From positions 48,423,001-48,487,000 of the forward strand of contig NC_088916.1 in the NCBI RefSeq assembly GCF_963576675.1: a stretch of 64,000 nucleotides of DNA, given 5' to 3'. Made by a program: the position numbers and the translations under genes. This document shows positions 1 through 10,373 of this stretch, one piece after another. This stretch comes from Euphorbia lathyris (lineage: Eukaryota; Streptophyta; Magnoliopsida; Malpighiales; Euphorbiaceae). Within the stretch, counting starts at the first letter, position 1. Every line of letters starts with the position of its first letter. The notes under the pieces were generated by a model that saw nothing but the letters and a program-made list of their open reading frames with translations, did not search any database and was not told the origin of the DNA.

Positions 1-1335
1 AAGCTGGATGAGCAAGGAAATGTAGTCAGGAACAAAGCAAGGCTTGTAGCTCAGGGCTATAGTCAGCAAGAAGGTATTGACTATGGTGAGACCTTTGCCC
101 CAGTGGCAAGGCTAGAGGCTATTAGAATTTTATGCGCTTATGCAAGTTATATGAACTTTAAACTGTTTCAAATGGATGTTAAGAGTGCATTCCTTAATGG
201 AGTTATAAACGAGGAAGTTTATGTTAATCAACCTCCAGGGTTTGAGGATCCTAAATTCCCAAACCACGTTTATAAACTCAAAAAGGCTCTGTACAGCCTC
301 AAGCAAGCACCACGTGCTTGGTATGAGAGGCCGACCAGTTTCATGCTGACTAGAAATTATGTCAGAGGCAAAGCTGATACAACCTTATTCATTAAAAGAA
401 AGGGTAAAGACACCCTGCTGGCTCAAATATATGTTGATGATATTATATTCGGTTCTACTAATGAGTCAATGTGCAAGGAATTTAGCAAGCAAATGCAGAC
501 TGAGTTTGAAATGTTAATGATGGGAGAACTCAACTTCTTCCTTGGACTTCAAATCAAACAAGGGAAAAATGGCATCTTCATCAGTCAAGTCAAATATGCC
601 AAGGAGATATTGAAGAAATATGATCTTGAAAATTGCAAGCCAATATCTACTCCTATGGGCACTGACACTGTCCTCTGCGCTGACGAGAATGGTAAGTCGG
701 TAGACAGCAAATTGTATCGAGGTATGATAGGCTCTCTACTTTACTTAACAGTAAGTAGACCGGACATTCAGTTCTCAGTATGCTACTATGCTAGATATCA
801 ATCTAACCCTAAGGAATCTCATTACATAGCTGTAAAAAGAATCCTTAGATATTTGCAAAGCTCACTCGTTGGATACACTGACGCTGACTATGGACGAGAC
901 AAGCTTGAACGAAAAAGCACCTCTGGAGGATGTCACTTCTTAGGAAGCTGCCTTGTATCCTGGTTCAGCAAGAAACAGGCGTCAGTAGCCTTGTCTACCA
1001 CTGAAGCTGAGTACATTGCTGCTGGACACTGTGTTGCTCAAGTCCTATAGATTAAGCAACAGCTTGAAGACTATGGTGTTTAAACAAAGACAATTGAGGT
1101 CAAATGTGACACCAAAAGTGCAATTGATCTATCAAAGAACCCAATTCAGCACAACAGGATGAAGCATGTCAGCATCAGACATCACTTCATTAGAGACCAT
1201 GTACTCAAGGGTGAGAAAAAGCTGACCTATGTCCCAACGGACGAGCAGCTTGCTGATATCTTCACAAAGCCACTGGCTCGTGAGCAGATCAGCATACTGA
1301 GAGAAGCCATTGGTATGTTTAATCCTCTTCAGTAA
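1..1335 (+). pseudogene. pol: copia pol, reverse transcriptase to RNase H (broken, 5' end outside window)
   Basis: This is the C-terminal part of a Ty1/copia polyprotein. It copies element RNA into DNA and removes the RNA strand in the cytoplasmic particle. The reverse transcriptase motif YVDDI lies near 430-445, with [10 protein letters not shown] upstream and [11 protein letters not shown] downstream. The RNase H part holds the SWFSKKQ and [12 protein letters not shown] motifs near 960-1020. Codon TAG at 1048-1050 replaces the Trp codon of copy 2, and a TAA follows near 1081. The frame then continues with the DIFTKPL motif to a natural stop at 1333-1335. Relative to copy 2 an in-frame segment of about 42 bp is missing near 868. 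Not functional. Confidence 0.9.
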
Positions 1336-1693
1336 ATTCCAGCTCTTAATATATATTCATGCTGAGTGAATTAATATGCTGAATGATCTATTATTTGCTG
1401 AGTGAATAGATGTATGCTGAGTGATTAATGCTAAATGAATGAATATCACATACTGAGCAAACATTGGCACCGAGTAGTTATCTCAAACTGAGAAATCATC
1501 TGTTTGTATAAAACTGACCACTCAGAATATAAAACGCTTAGTATAAGATCCGTTGCATTTAATGCTAGAGCATACGAATAGCCACCTAGGATGACGTATG
1601 CGCCGAATGTGTCATAAAAGCCAGGATCATTATCGGTTGACAATCCCAAGGTAAAACTGACACATGGATTCGATAAGATCCACCGTTCACCGC
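1336..1693 (+). other. pol to extra-ORF spacer with degenerate GCTGAGTGA repeats
   Basis: AT-rich noncoding stretch. From about 1358 to 1500 the words GCTGAGTGA, GCTGAATGA and CTGAGTGAATAGATG recur at irregular 10-30 bp steps. The same block lies in reverse in copy 2 at about 21420-21575. Conservation in both copies suggests a functional spacer or promoter-proximal region rather than debris, but its role is unknown. Confidence 0.6.
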
Positions 1694-1701
1694 TATAAAT
1701 A
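1694..1701 (+). promoter_or_regulatory. TATA box of the extra ORF, internal promoter candidate
   Basis: TATAAATA in the context CCGCTATAAATAATGGG, 107-114 bp upstream of the ORF start at 1808. It is followed by a T-rich then CT-repeat stretch (about 1725-1775) resembling a plant pyrimidine-rich initiator. Copy 2 keeps the same box at 21199-21206 (-) at the same distance. Transcription from here has not been shown. Confidence 0.6.
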
Positions 1702-1807
1702 ATGGGTAAATCTCCATTTTTTTTATCTCTTTACACTTACCAAATTCTCTGGCATAACCTCTCTCTCTCTAAAAACACTCAAAACTTCCAAAACCCTCTC
1801 TGGAACT

Positions 1808-4648
1808 ATGACTAAGATTTCAGTGAACATCTCCAGTGCCGGTCACCCTAAGACCAGTTCCGATGAACCTTCTAAGCATACTACTCTGCCTGAAACGACA
1901 AAAGCCACTACACCGAGCAAAGGCAAAGCTGGCCAAGCTACCTCATCTAAAGGAAATCCGACCAAAGTCAGAACCTACACTAAAGTCTTCAAAGACGTGA
2001 GAGAATGGAAGATAGACTTCTCAAGATGGTTCTCTGAGGCTTTCATAGAAACCGAGCAACCATTCTGTGAATGGATATCAAAGAATGGGTGGATGGAGCT
2101 GTTCTCTATTAGAGACCCAACTTACCCTTACCTAGTAAGGGAATTCTACCACAATCTGCGGGTTGCTGACGACAACCAGGACTGCCTAGTAACTGTGGTA
2201 AAAAAGAAAACCATCTTTGTCAACCCCACTTACCTTGCAAATTTGCTGAAATTGAAGAATGAGGGAACAAAGAAGAGGAGAACTAGTGATCATGAAGGAA
2301 CTGGGTACGAAGCCTCCTTCTGCAAACCCCCTGGCCATTCTGGATAAATCTCAAGTTCTTCAATGGGTCAGCACCAAAAGATGGCACACTACCTGCTGAC
2401 CAATTACATCTACCCCAAGATTAATTGCACCAGCTCAGCGACAAATTTCGAGCAATGCTTCATATGGCATATGCTGACCTTCAAGCCCATCAATATGCCA
2501 GTTTTCCTAATCGCTAGCTTCCAGAGGAGCACATGAACTTTAAGGTTGGGCTCACTCATAACCAGAATCCTCATAGACCATCAGATTGACCTATTCGGAA
2601 ACTCAGGCCCAAGGCTCTGAGATAACAGCTGTTGCGCTGCGTGTCTTGAAGTTTAACCAACCAGTTAAGAAAGCCAAAGGTGGTGATCAGCATGCTGAGG
2701 AGACTGTCCCAAAGAAGGGCAAAAGAACAAAGGCTCCAGCTGCCCGCAAAAGAAAAGCTTTTGGGACTCCTTCGAAAGATGCTGAGTCGCTGGAAAAGAA
2801 GCTGAAGTCAGCTGCCCAAAAAGGTCAGGAGAGTCCTAAGTCAGCTCAGAAAAGAAGCATGCAAGATAAGCCTGATACAGAAGAAAGAGTGGATGCTGCT
2901 GAGCAACCTCTAAAGAAGATGAAGTCTTCAGGGCTGACCCCAATTGATGCTATCCCCACTGACATCATTGTTCCTGGTGATTCTCACTTCACACAATGTC
3001 AGGGAACTGAAGCTGAGCATTAAGAAGATGATATGGAATTGGATGATCACTTCATCACTCAGGTGGAAGAAGAATTAGATAACGAAGATCAGGATGATGA
3101 GGAAGCAGAAGAAGAAGAAGAGGAAACTGATCAGGATGACGCTAAGGAGACAATAAGTGAAGAGGAAGCTGCTGACCCAACTAATACTGAGTTGGCTGCA
3201 GATGAAGTACAAGAACAAACTGACCAGCCCAATGCTGATCAAGAAGAGACTTCTCCTTCTCACTCAGGAGAATCTATCCAAGCTGATCCTACTCCTCCTC
3301 GCAGAAGAAGATTAGTAAAGGCAAGTCAGAAAACTGTCATTGACCTCCCTGTTCAAAAGCGACTAAAGATCCTTCTTCTCTTAAGCTGAAGTTTTTCAGT
3401 AAGCAAACCCCTTCTTCTCAACAAGCTTCTCTTGAAAAGCAAGCCTTTGTTTCTTCACAAAAGGAACAAGCCGACTTGAATGCTTCCGCCAACTCTACTA
3501 GCCAAACCGAGCAAGTTCTCGTCAATGCTGTTGCTCCAAGTATTGTGCTGACTCAGAACATTTCTGCCCCTGTCAGCACTGACAGCATTAGGATTACTAA
3601 TTCACCGACCATCACTACTGCTGATCAATCATCTCTTCCAGAAAACCAAGTGCAGATCGAAAACCCACTTCCAGTCACTGACCATGTCATCACACTGACT
3701 CCTCCACCAACTGGTCAAACTGAGAAAACCAGGCAACATGATGAAGGATCACTCAGTTATCTACATGCCACCGAGTCTGGTAGACAACTCATCAACTCGG
3801 TGCAGTCATTGATCAAGGATATTCATCAAACTGCTGAACCTACTGCTGGGTCTACCAACAATGCATCAACTCAGCTGTCCCAAGTCACTCAGCTCTTAAA
3901 TGAGGTTAAAGGACTGAAAGATCTGCTAAGTGATATGATCTCAATTCAATCACATCAGCCCAAGCAGGACTCAATAACGAAGCTGGCTGAGCTCCAACTG
4001 ACAACGGTTCAACATCTGAACACTCTTCAAGGCCAATTCCATACCTTGTCAGCTGCGAACACTCACTATGCAACTTCTGATGAAGTTAAGATGCTCTTTG
4101 CCCAGCTTCACACTGAGCAAACCAAGACCAACAATCAGCTGGCCTCCTACTCTCAATGCTCGGTGGAGCAAATTAACGAAGCAGTTCGTCTGTTGAACTT
4201 GAATAAGCAAGAGATGGACACTGACCAAATGAAGCAAAATGAGATATTGGTCAACTCCCAAAGGATCACCCATGTGCGTCATAACAATATCCAGCGTTAA
4301 TATTATGACTCAGCACTGCTGAAGACCTTTCATCAAGTTTTTTCTGCACTGACAGATTCATTTACTTGGGTAGGTAAGTCTCAAGCTTATATACTGAGCC
4401 TGCTCAGCGCCGCTGAAATCGGCATACCAAAAGAGGTCTTGAATGAAGGCGTTATTATCTTTGACAGCATTAATGAAAGTGCCGACAAACTTAAGGAGCT
4501 GTCCGCCGTACTGACCGCCGCAGTCTTAACCGACTCCTTTAGAATTCTTGCTCCTCCCGATGCTGACAAAACGGGGGACAAAGAACAAGCTAGAACTCAG
4601 CAGGAGGCTCCTAGAAGTAGTCAGTCTAAGCAAAAGAAGAAGAAGTAG
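1808..4648 (+). pseudogene. Sirevirus-like extra ORF after pol, plant transposon-protein-like (broken)
   Basis: Degraded copy of an ORF of roughly 900-950 codons; function unknown. The N-terminal part (1808-2347) has a Lys/Thr-rich head, then FCEWISKNGW, YPYLVREFYHNL and NPTYLANLLKL. These resemble the domain annotated in plants as putative plant transposon protein, a match I assign from memory. After a TAA at 2345-2347 the frame continues with IWHMLTFKPINMPVF. A 2-bp loss near 2596 shifts the frame relative to copy 2. A Lys-rich block (2586-3023), a Glu/Asp-rich block (3033-3389), a Ser/Thr/Gln-rich block with coiled-coil-like heptads (3476-4300) and a Lys-rich tail ending at 4648 follow. 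I see no clear membrane segment. The Sirevirus member SIRE1 has an env-like ORF in this place, but nothing here proves an envelope role. Confidence 0.7.
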
Positions 4649-5156
4649 AAATAAGCTAGGCTTAGTTTTTTAATTAGTCTGTAGTCTCTATGTTCATTTA
4701 TATTTATGCTCATCTTTTGCTATGTATGTTGACCACTTTACTTCAATACAATACTTGCATCTTTTATCCAAACTTGATTTATTTCATACGATGCTGAGTA
4801 TTAAGTTATTATGTATCTTCAAATACACCAACTATGTTTAATGCTTATAATACTTGTTGATTGTATCCAATGCTGATAATATGTTTGACATTGTCTTGTA
4901 TGTTTATAAAACACTGTCTCATAAGACCCATTGAACAAAATGATTACTCAATGCTCTCTATGTTACACCTTCCGCTTAATACTGAGTAAAATAGAATATG
5001 TTCCATGAGCTGACCTATATTTGAAAACTGACCTTAGACTTACTCAATTAAACCTTAAAATGTTTAGAGTAAAACTAAGTCAGTAGCTCAACACTGACGG
5101 GGGAGTTTGCTAAATAATAATAGGTCAACTATCATGGGGGAGCTCAACACTGAGTT
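4649..5156 (+). other. 3' noncoding region of Sirevirus-like copy 1, with extra purine runs
   Basis: AT-rich untranslated stretch up to the Athila-like insertion. Two G-rich purine runs, near 5098-5106 (GGGGGAGTTTG context) and 5135-5143 (TGGGGGAGC), resemble the terminal polypurine tract at 18769-18782. They could be secondary plus-strand primers. No gene seen. Confidence 0.6.
5152..5156. repeat. left target-site duplication GAGTT of the Athila-like element
   Basis: GAGTT directly precedes the LTR start TGTTGAGCG and recurs at 18738-18742 after the other LTR. This shows that 5157-18737 is one insertion event into the Sirevirus-like element. Confidence 0.92.
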
Positions 5157-6107
5157 TGTTGAGCGATTTCCGCAAGTGCACGGTATACGCTTGTAGTAAT
5201 AAAAGATATCGATCCCACAGGGAACGTTTTTTAACAAAACTTATTTATAATCGGTTAAATTTACTTTTAGGTTTATAATATGGAAAAATCGTTTAATCGG
5301 TTTTGGTTTTGAAATTGCTAGAATGAGAATTAGATTAGAATATGAAGATGTTAGAAAATATTCTGATTTAAAAAATGAATTTTCAAAACAGGAACGTTTT
5401 AGTACTTTAGAAAAGTAAACAAGTATATTTGTTTGCATTAAGCAAAGAAAACAACTTTAAACTTTGTACGAATTATAAAAATGAAATAAATGACGGAACC
5501 TCTAATTAATTGGCTTTGAACGCGACAAAACCCTTTCGGGATAGTTGCCCTTAATCAAATTAAAACTCTTTCGAGATAATAATTTGCCTAAGTGTTCAAC
5601 AAAGTTTCCTTGTAAAGATTTGAATTAAACTACGTTTTAATGAAAACACCAGCAGTCACTTTAGTGGATTGGTTACCATAAGTGTTGCATAAAGATCTAT
5701 CGAATAGAACGGACTTTATTAGATGAAATATAAATTGATACAAGTTTACAGAGAACATGGAGCATTGAATTCTTCGACGGCGTGCAAGTGAACGGGTTGT
5801 CAATCCTTACCTTGGGGTTCGTTAGAGCTTGTCAGGCTCAGGGACGAATCCTCTACTCAATCTTCTCGTTGAATCTTCGTAATAGAGACTGGGTCGGTCC
5901 ACTACCAAAATGTAAACTAAACTGGAACAATGTCTAAACGTTACTGAATTTGTTATTATTTAGTAAACAATGTGTGTACATCATATTGCTTTTGAACAGA
6001 ATCGAAATCTAATTTCTGAATCACTTGATTCGGAATTTCTGCATAAATTCTACACTAATCTCTTTCTTCTACACATATCATTATATCTCAACTCTCCATC
6101 AACTCTT

Positions 6108-6115
6108 TATTTATA
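6108..6115 (-). promoter_or_regulatory. TATA box in the 3' LTR
   Basis: TATAAATA on the minus strand in the context TCTATAAATAAAGAG. Its position matches the box in the 5' LTR (18231-18238). In this LTR it would drive transcription outward into the Sirevirus-like extra ORF region, antisense to that ORF. Confidence 0.55.
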
Positions 6116-6318
6116 GATGTTGAAGATTCTTGATTGAAGTGTCGTGTCCGTTGTGAAGGATCGTGTCCGCTGCGAAAGGGCGTTTCTATCCACCCGAACG
6201 ATCGCGTTTCGTCGAAAACGAAAGTGTGCAACTAGGCTTTTTCAAACTCCTGCTCGTACCGAGAATGGGGGAGCAACAACTTGTACTTCAGACGAAGGGA
6301 AGGAGAGGCTGAGGGACG

Positions 6319-6360
6319 CGTGTCGCGACCGTGAATATTGGGGGCCGCGATCGCGACACG
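6319..6360. repeat. GC-rich inverted repeat (3' LTR copy)
   Basis: Arms CGTGTCGCGACCG (6319-6331) and CGATCGCGACACG (6348-6360) pair with one mismatch around a 16-base loop. They would form a strong hairpin in AT-rich surroundings. The same module occurs at 9552-9592, 11470-11510 and 18442-18483. Confidence 0.85.
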
Positions 6361-6624
6361 GAGCTTTTTTCACTTCTTTGGCTCTCGTTCGTGTCCTCGA
6401 CTTAGCGTTATTAATTTTCGTCGTCTTCGACTTCTTTTGTAGGGCTTTTCTTCTATTTTTGAGCTCTTTTTACTCCTTTTTGGATTTTACCAAATATTTA
6501 TGTACCTTGCATGAAAGAAACATATTCGGGAGTAAAAGTATTTTAAACAGTTATAAATAGCATAAATTCGTAGCAATATTGATGTAATTAATGATGATAT
6601 TTTAGGTATATTTTGGACTTAACA

Positions 6625-6645
6625 AATCTCCACACTTAATCTTTT
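6625..6645 (-). other. polypurine tract region of the Athila-like element
   Basis: On the minus strand the bases just before the 3' LTR read AAGTGTGGAGATT, a purine-rich stretch at the expected place for plus-strand priming. Confidence 0.6.
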
Positions 6646-7994
6646 GCTAGTCCCGAGCAAAATTTCACTGAATTCATTCTCTAACTAATCTCTTTACGAA
6701 AATAAAACATATATCTCTATATTACCTTTTAAATTAGTTAAGCCGAAAAGACTAACTTCGCATGGCAAATTTATACGCAAAATATCAAACTAACTTAGTA
6801 TAAATACGATATATCATTCGTCTTGTATTTCCAATTTTGTATTGAAGCATTCAGGACGAAATAAGCACGCATGTTATTGAATCTTCCATCTCAAGACATT
6901 TCAAAGCACAAAAATTTCCTTTCCCAAACCTAACTAATATATGAGATATATTAAAATGAATAAGTACTTGATTTTATTTGCTTGGTTACGCCCGAAATAA
7001 GGGTGGTTTCAACCGTAACCTTATACGTATTTTTACTTTACTTAGTGTTTGCTTAAGAGGTACCGACCATGCCATGGGTGGACGCGATCGTTACTTTAAA
7101 CTTAAACACGCTTATTATTATTATTAACGTTCCTTCCATACCTCGATTGTGATAAGGGTGGTCGCAACCGTGGCCGAAAGTAAACGGTACTTAATTTTCT
7201 TCCCTTTCATACCTCGATTGTGATAAGGTTGGTCTCAATCATGGCCAAAAGTTAAGAATTTAACTAATTGATTAATTAATATGAATTATAATATTAAAAT
7301 TGGGAAAAAGAAAAATAGCACATTCATCCTATATTGATTTAAAATTCAAAATGTATTATGGCTAAAGTTTCCTTAAAAACTTCAATTGGTTTTAATGTAA
7401 GACGAAATCAAACCGAGCTAAAATTGTTAGTTCAATTTAAAGCCTATAAACCTAATTGAAAATTTAAAATAAGATTTATTAAATCATGATTTCATGATAT
7501 AAAATAGAGATTGAATAAAGAATTTTTTACTTAAATACATTTACTCGAGACAATTTTACTTAAAATCGTATCGGAGATTCGTGAAAATTTTTGAAAAATA
7601 TTACCCCTATAGAAATATTATTTCTAATGATAATGATAACCTAAAAATAATCATATTAACTTATGATTAATTTTAAAAACATATGAAAATGTAAAGTTAA
7701 TAAAAATAGCGTTTTAAACAAGTTTATGTTGCAAAATACGTTGCATTAGTTATTTGTGCTAGAAAAACGAAAATGATGTACATCTCCTCCCACGTTTAAA
7801 TTGGACCATGTCCTCATTGGTGCAAAAGCGAGATATCAAGAATAATAAGTACAAAAATTAAGCATACGAAATAAAGATAGGAATGGTGCAAATGAAACAT
7901 TCAACATAAAATTAAAAATTGAAAATCGTATCAAACATATGAAAATGAAAATTGCACCAAATTATAACAAGATAATAAAATTAAAGAAAACAAC
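6646..7994. other. 3' untranslated region of the Athila-like element
   Basis: AT-rich, no convincing gene. A pair of imperfect direct repeats sits at about 7131-7187 and 7202-7258, with the shared word CCTCGATTGTGATAAGG starting at 7141 and 7212 (71-bp step). A weaker relative around 6990-7020 shares AAGGGTGGT and CAACCGT. Confidence 0.6.
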
Positions 7995-9214
7995 CTAAGC
8001 TTGAGGTGGGGAATCGGGAGGTGTAGGTGACGTCTCCACATTGCGGCGTCGGAAAAAGGAAAGCATCCGATGCCGAGTCGATCGATGTTCACGCCTCAAA
8101 AGGTTGAGGTTGTCATTCATCACCATATTGTTTTCAACCAAATCATCAATTCTTAAATTCATTTGACGATTGTTGGAATTGATTTGGTTCAAAATCCGTC
8201 GCAAATCTACCGGATCATCCTCCGCTTGAGGTGCTTGGGGTTGTGCTTGAGCCGGTGGTTCATCCTCCTCGCCTTCCGCCTTCCGCCGCCTTCGGTACCT
8301 ACAAATTGAGAACTTGAAGCGCCACCACCCATTGTGCCACGAAGATGGGCAATTCAGGTAGCATAGGAAATAAAGACGGGAGGTCCTTGTGGAAGCAATA
8401 AATGAGCTCGCTCAAAGGCCGAGATGTCCAAAAGTGGAACATACCCACGGTAGGTGGACATGTCATATTCGGCCAATTCACCTCGTGCTCCCAACATAAT
8501 AGCGGTGATAAAATTACAAAGAGGGATTTGAATGGTACTAGCCCTCGAAGCACGGAACAAATTATCAAACAGAATACCAATGCTATCAATCCGCAAGCCT
8601 TTAAGCAAACTATCCAAAACATACAAATCCCGAACCTGAATCTTGGAACTCTCAACACGACCAAACAAGGAGAAACTCAAATACTTATGAAAGAAGAACA
8701 CACAATTGTCCTTAATCAACTTGCTTGAAGTGTTTTTTGAATTAAAATAATCTTGGTCCGAAAGAGTTTGCCAAACCACATCATTATCAAAATCTTTAGG
8801 CTTATCATAAAAATTAGAAGTAGGGAAACCAAACATATTTCCCATGGCATCATAATCAATGGTGTAAGGGATACCATTATTCCTAAAAGAGATTGAGGTT
8901 TTCTTCTTGTTCATGGTCAAAGTGACCAAAAATTCCACGACATATTCATTAATACGCGGAAAACGCATATTAACAAATTCTTGCCAACCCAATGCTTCAA
9001 TAAAGGCATCAATTCGAGTAGAGAAATTTAATACTCTTACCGAATGGAAGTCTAAGAAGTGCATATCTACAAATTGGCGGTCGGCTTGTGAAAAATGTTT
9101 GAAACGAGCGGCTTCCTCCTCTGAATAGATGTCAAAATAAGCTCCGCATTGAACCCGAAGGCGATTAGCTTCCGTAACAGCGGGCTTGTTACCAACACGC
9201 TTAGTCCTAACCAT
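7995..9214 (-). pseudogene. Athila-like post-pol ORF A, ATHILA ORF-1-like (frameshifted)
   Basis: Starts at the ATG complementary to 9212-9214 and reads about 286 codons to a stop at 8354. The frame then resumes after a shift through a Pro/Gln/Glu-rich linker (about 8300-8205) and a coiled-coil-like Asn/Arg-rich tail ending at 7995. Conserved blocks include LGWQEFVNMRFPRI (about residues 74-87), EFLVTL, ISFRNNGIPYTIDYD, MFGFPTS, FFHKYLSFSLFGR and ITAIMLGARGEL. The layout resembles the plant ATHILA ORF-1 family (assigned from memory), which has no established activity. No signal peptide or clear membrane segment is visible. It is paralogous to ORF B (10374-11208) and lies between pol and the 3' LTR, the place of the env-like ORF in Athila elements. 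Confidence 0.68.
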
Positions 9215-9540
9215 GGTGATGGTGTTTAGTGTTTTTAGGGTTGGAGAAGAAGAAGAAGAAGAAAAAGGAATTGAGAGAAAAAGTAAAGCTTGAAGATGAG
9301 TTTGGGGTTTGGAATATGGAATTGATTGAATAGAAAAGAGGATAGATATTGAAGGAAATAAATTGGGAAGAGTAAAAGTAGATTTTTAGGGAAGAGTTTG
9401 GAGTAAGGGATTGGGTAAAAATAGAGGTGATGTGAGGTTTGTGTAAGAGGTAGGTTTATATAGGGTTGTATAGGTAGGTGAATAGGTAGAATAGGAATAG
9501 GAATAGGCAAAAGTTAGTGTCAAAATCGGATTGAATTGGG
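9215..9540 (-). other. 5' leader of ORF A
   Basis: Purine-rich on the plus strand, hence a CT-rich leader in the ORF sense, like an untranslated leader. A TATA box lies at its upstream end (9452-9465). Open frames here are low-complexity Pro/Leu/Tyr products of the base bias and are not credible genes. Confidence 0.5.
9452..9465 (-). promoter_or_regulatory. TATA box upstream of ORF A
   Basis: On the minus strand CCTATATAAACC, a near-consensus plant TATA box, about 240 bp upstream of the ORF A start. The GC-rich hairpin 9552-9592 lies 90-130 bp further upstream, the same order as in the LTR. Candidate internal promoter; unproven. Confidence 0.5.
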
Positions 9541-9551
9541 CAAATGATACG

Positions 9552-9592
9552 CGTGTCGCGACCGCAAATGGCAAAGCCACGGCCGCAGCACG
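9552..9592. repeat. GC-rich inverted repeat upstream of ORF A
   Basis: Left arm CGTGTCGCGACCG (9552-9564) is identical to the LTR arm. The right arm 9580-9592 carries three mismatches. It is followed by inverted CCGAGAAT / ATTCTCGG words near 9635-9670, as around the copy at 11470. Confidence 0.8.
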
Positions 9593-10373
9593 CGAACTTC
9601 AGGCAATTCTCGCCCTGAAATTTGGCCAAAGTTGCTGCTCATACCGAGAATTAATGAATTCTCGGTAGAGAATTGGTAAAAATGGCCTATTTTGGTGCCT
9701 TTTGACATGGTTTGTGCAATTTTGTTGATGATTTAGTTCCTGAACTTAATATAAAGTGTTCCTGCACTTAAAACTTAAATAAATGACATTAATTGCAAGG
9801 AAATCCAAAGGTTTTACCTTAATAAATTGAATTAAAGTATAATAAATTGATTATGAAGAATTAATGAAACTTAAATGTTCATTTATGCATATAAGTTAAG
9901 AGAACCATATTAAATGCATAATAAGTGCATGGTATTTCATTTTAATACATGAATTGAATTGATTAAATGGAAACATAATGCATTGAAAATAAATTGAGTT
10001 ACAAATAGAATTAAATGTGGAAATACGTGTGGAAAAATAGAAAACCGTATTTGTTCATGTGAATCCTTTTTATCTTAATTTTGAGTAAGAATAATTAGAA
10101 ACTACCCATATGAAATATGCTAAGTATATATAATGGATCAAATGGATAAATCTAAGAAAATTAAGAATTGAACTAAATAAGATCTTTATTATATAAACAT
10201 ATGTACAAATAATGAAAACAAACCAATAATTAATAAAATATATACAAAAATATATACAAAAACTATTCTATATATTCATCCCTATCTGACGGGATATTTC
10301 TAGCCTTAATACGATCAATTTGAAACTGCACGAAAGTTTCACGTTCCGGTGCAGACAAAAATTGAGGCCCTGC
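9593..10373. other. spacer between ORF B and ORF A
   Basis: AT-rich. 9593-9710 holds the CCGAGAATTAATGAATTCTCGG pair of inverted words; 9711-10260 shows no gene. About 10265-10373 may encode a short out-of-frame C-terminal remnant of ORF B on the minus strand. Confidence 0.45.

Larger units (their letters stand above)
5157..6624 (-). repeat. 3' LTR of the Athila-like element
   Basis: 1,468 bp. On the minus strand it runs TGTTAAG to CGCTCAACA, a TG..CA LTR. It is nearly identical to 17280-18737, and the length difference is a 10-bp segment near 6541-6560. It contains a GC-rich hairpin (6319-6360) and a TATA box (6108-6115). Its last 70 bp in the element sense hold a TTTATTAC signal beside a GATCGATA motif. 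Confidence 0.92.

Noticed and set aside
3075..3263. Minus-strand hydrophobic frame inside the extra ORF
   Set aside because: Shadow of the Glu/Asp-rich coding repeat on the other strand.
1808..4648. Envelope gene
   Set aside because: The slot matches env-like ORFs of some plant elements, but I see no signal peptide, membrane anchor or cleavage site, only soluble charged and coiled regions.
6144..6560. 138-codon frame repeated at 18267-18686
   Set aside because: It lies wholly inside the Athila-like LTR pair, runs antisense to the element and has no recognisable domain.
9235..9580. Pro/Leu/Tyr-rich frames upstream of ORF A
   Set aside because: Low-complexity translation of a pyrimidine-rich leader.
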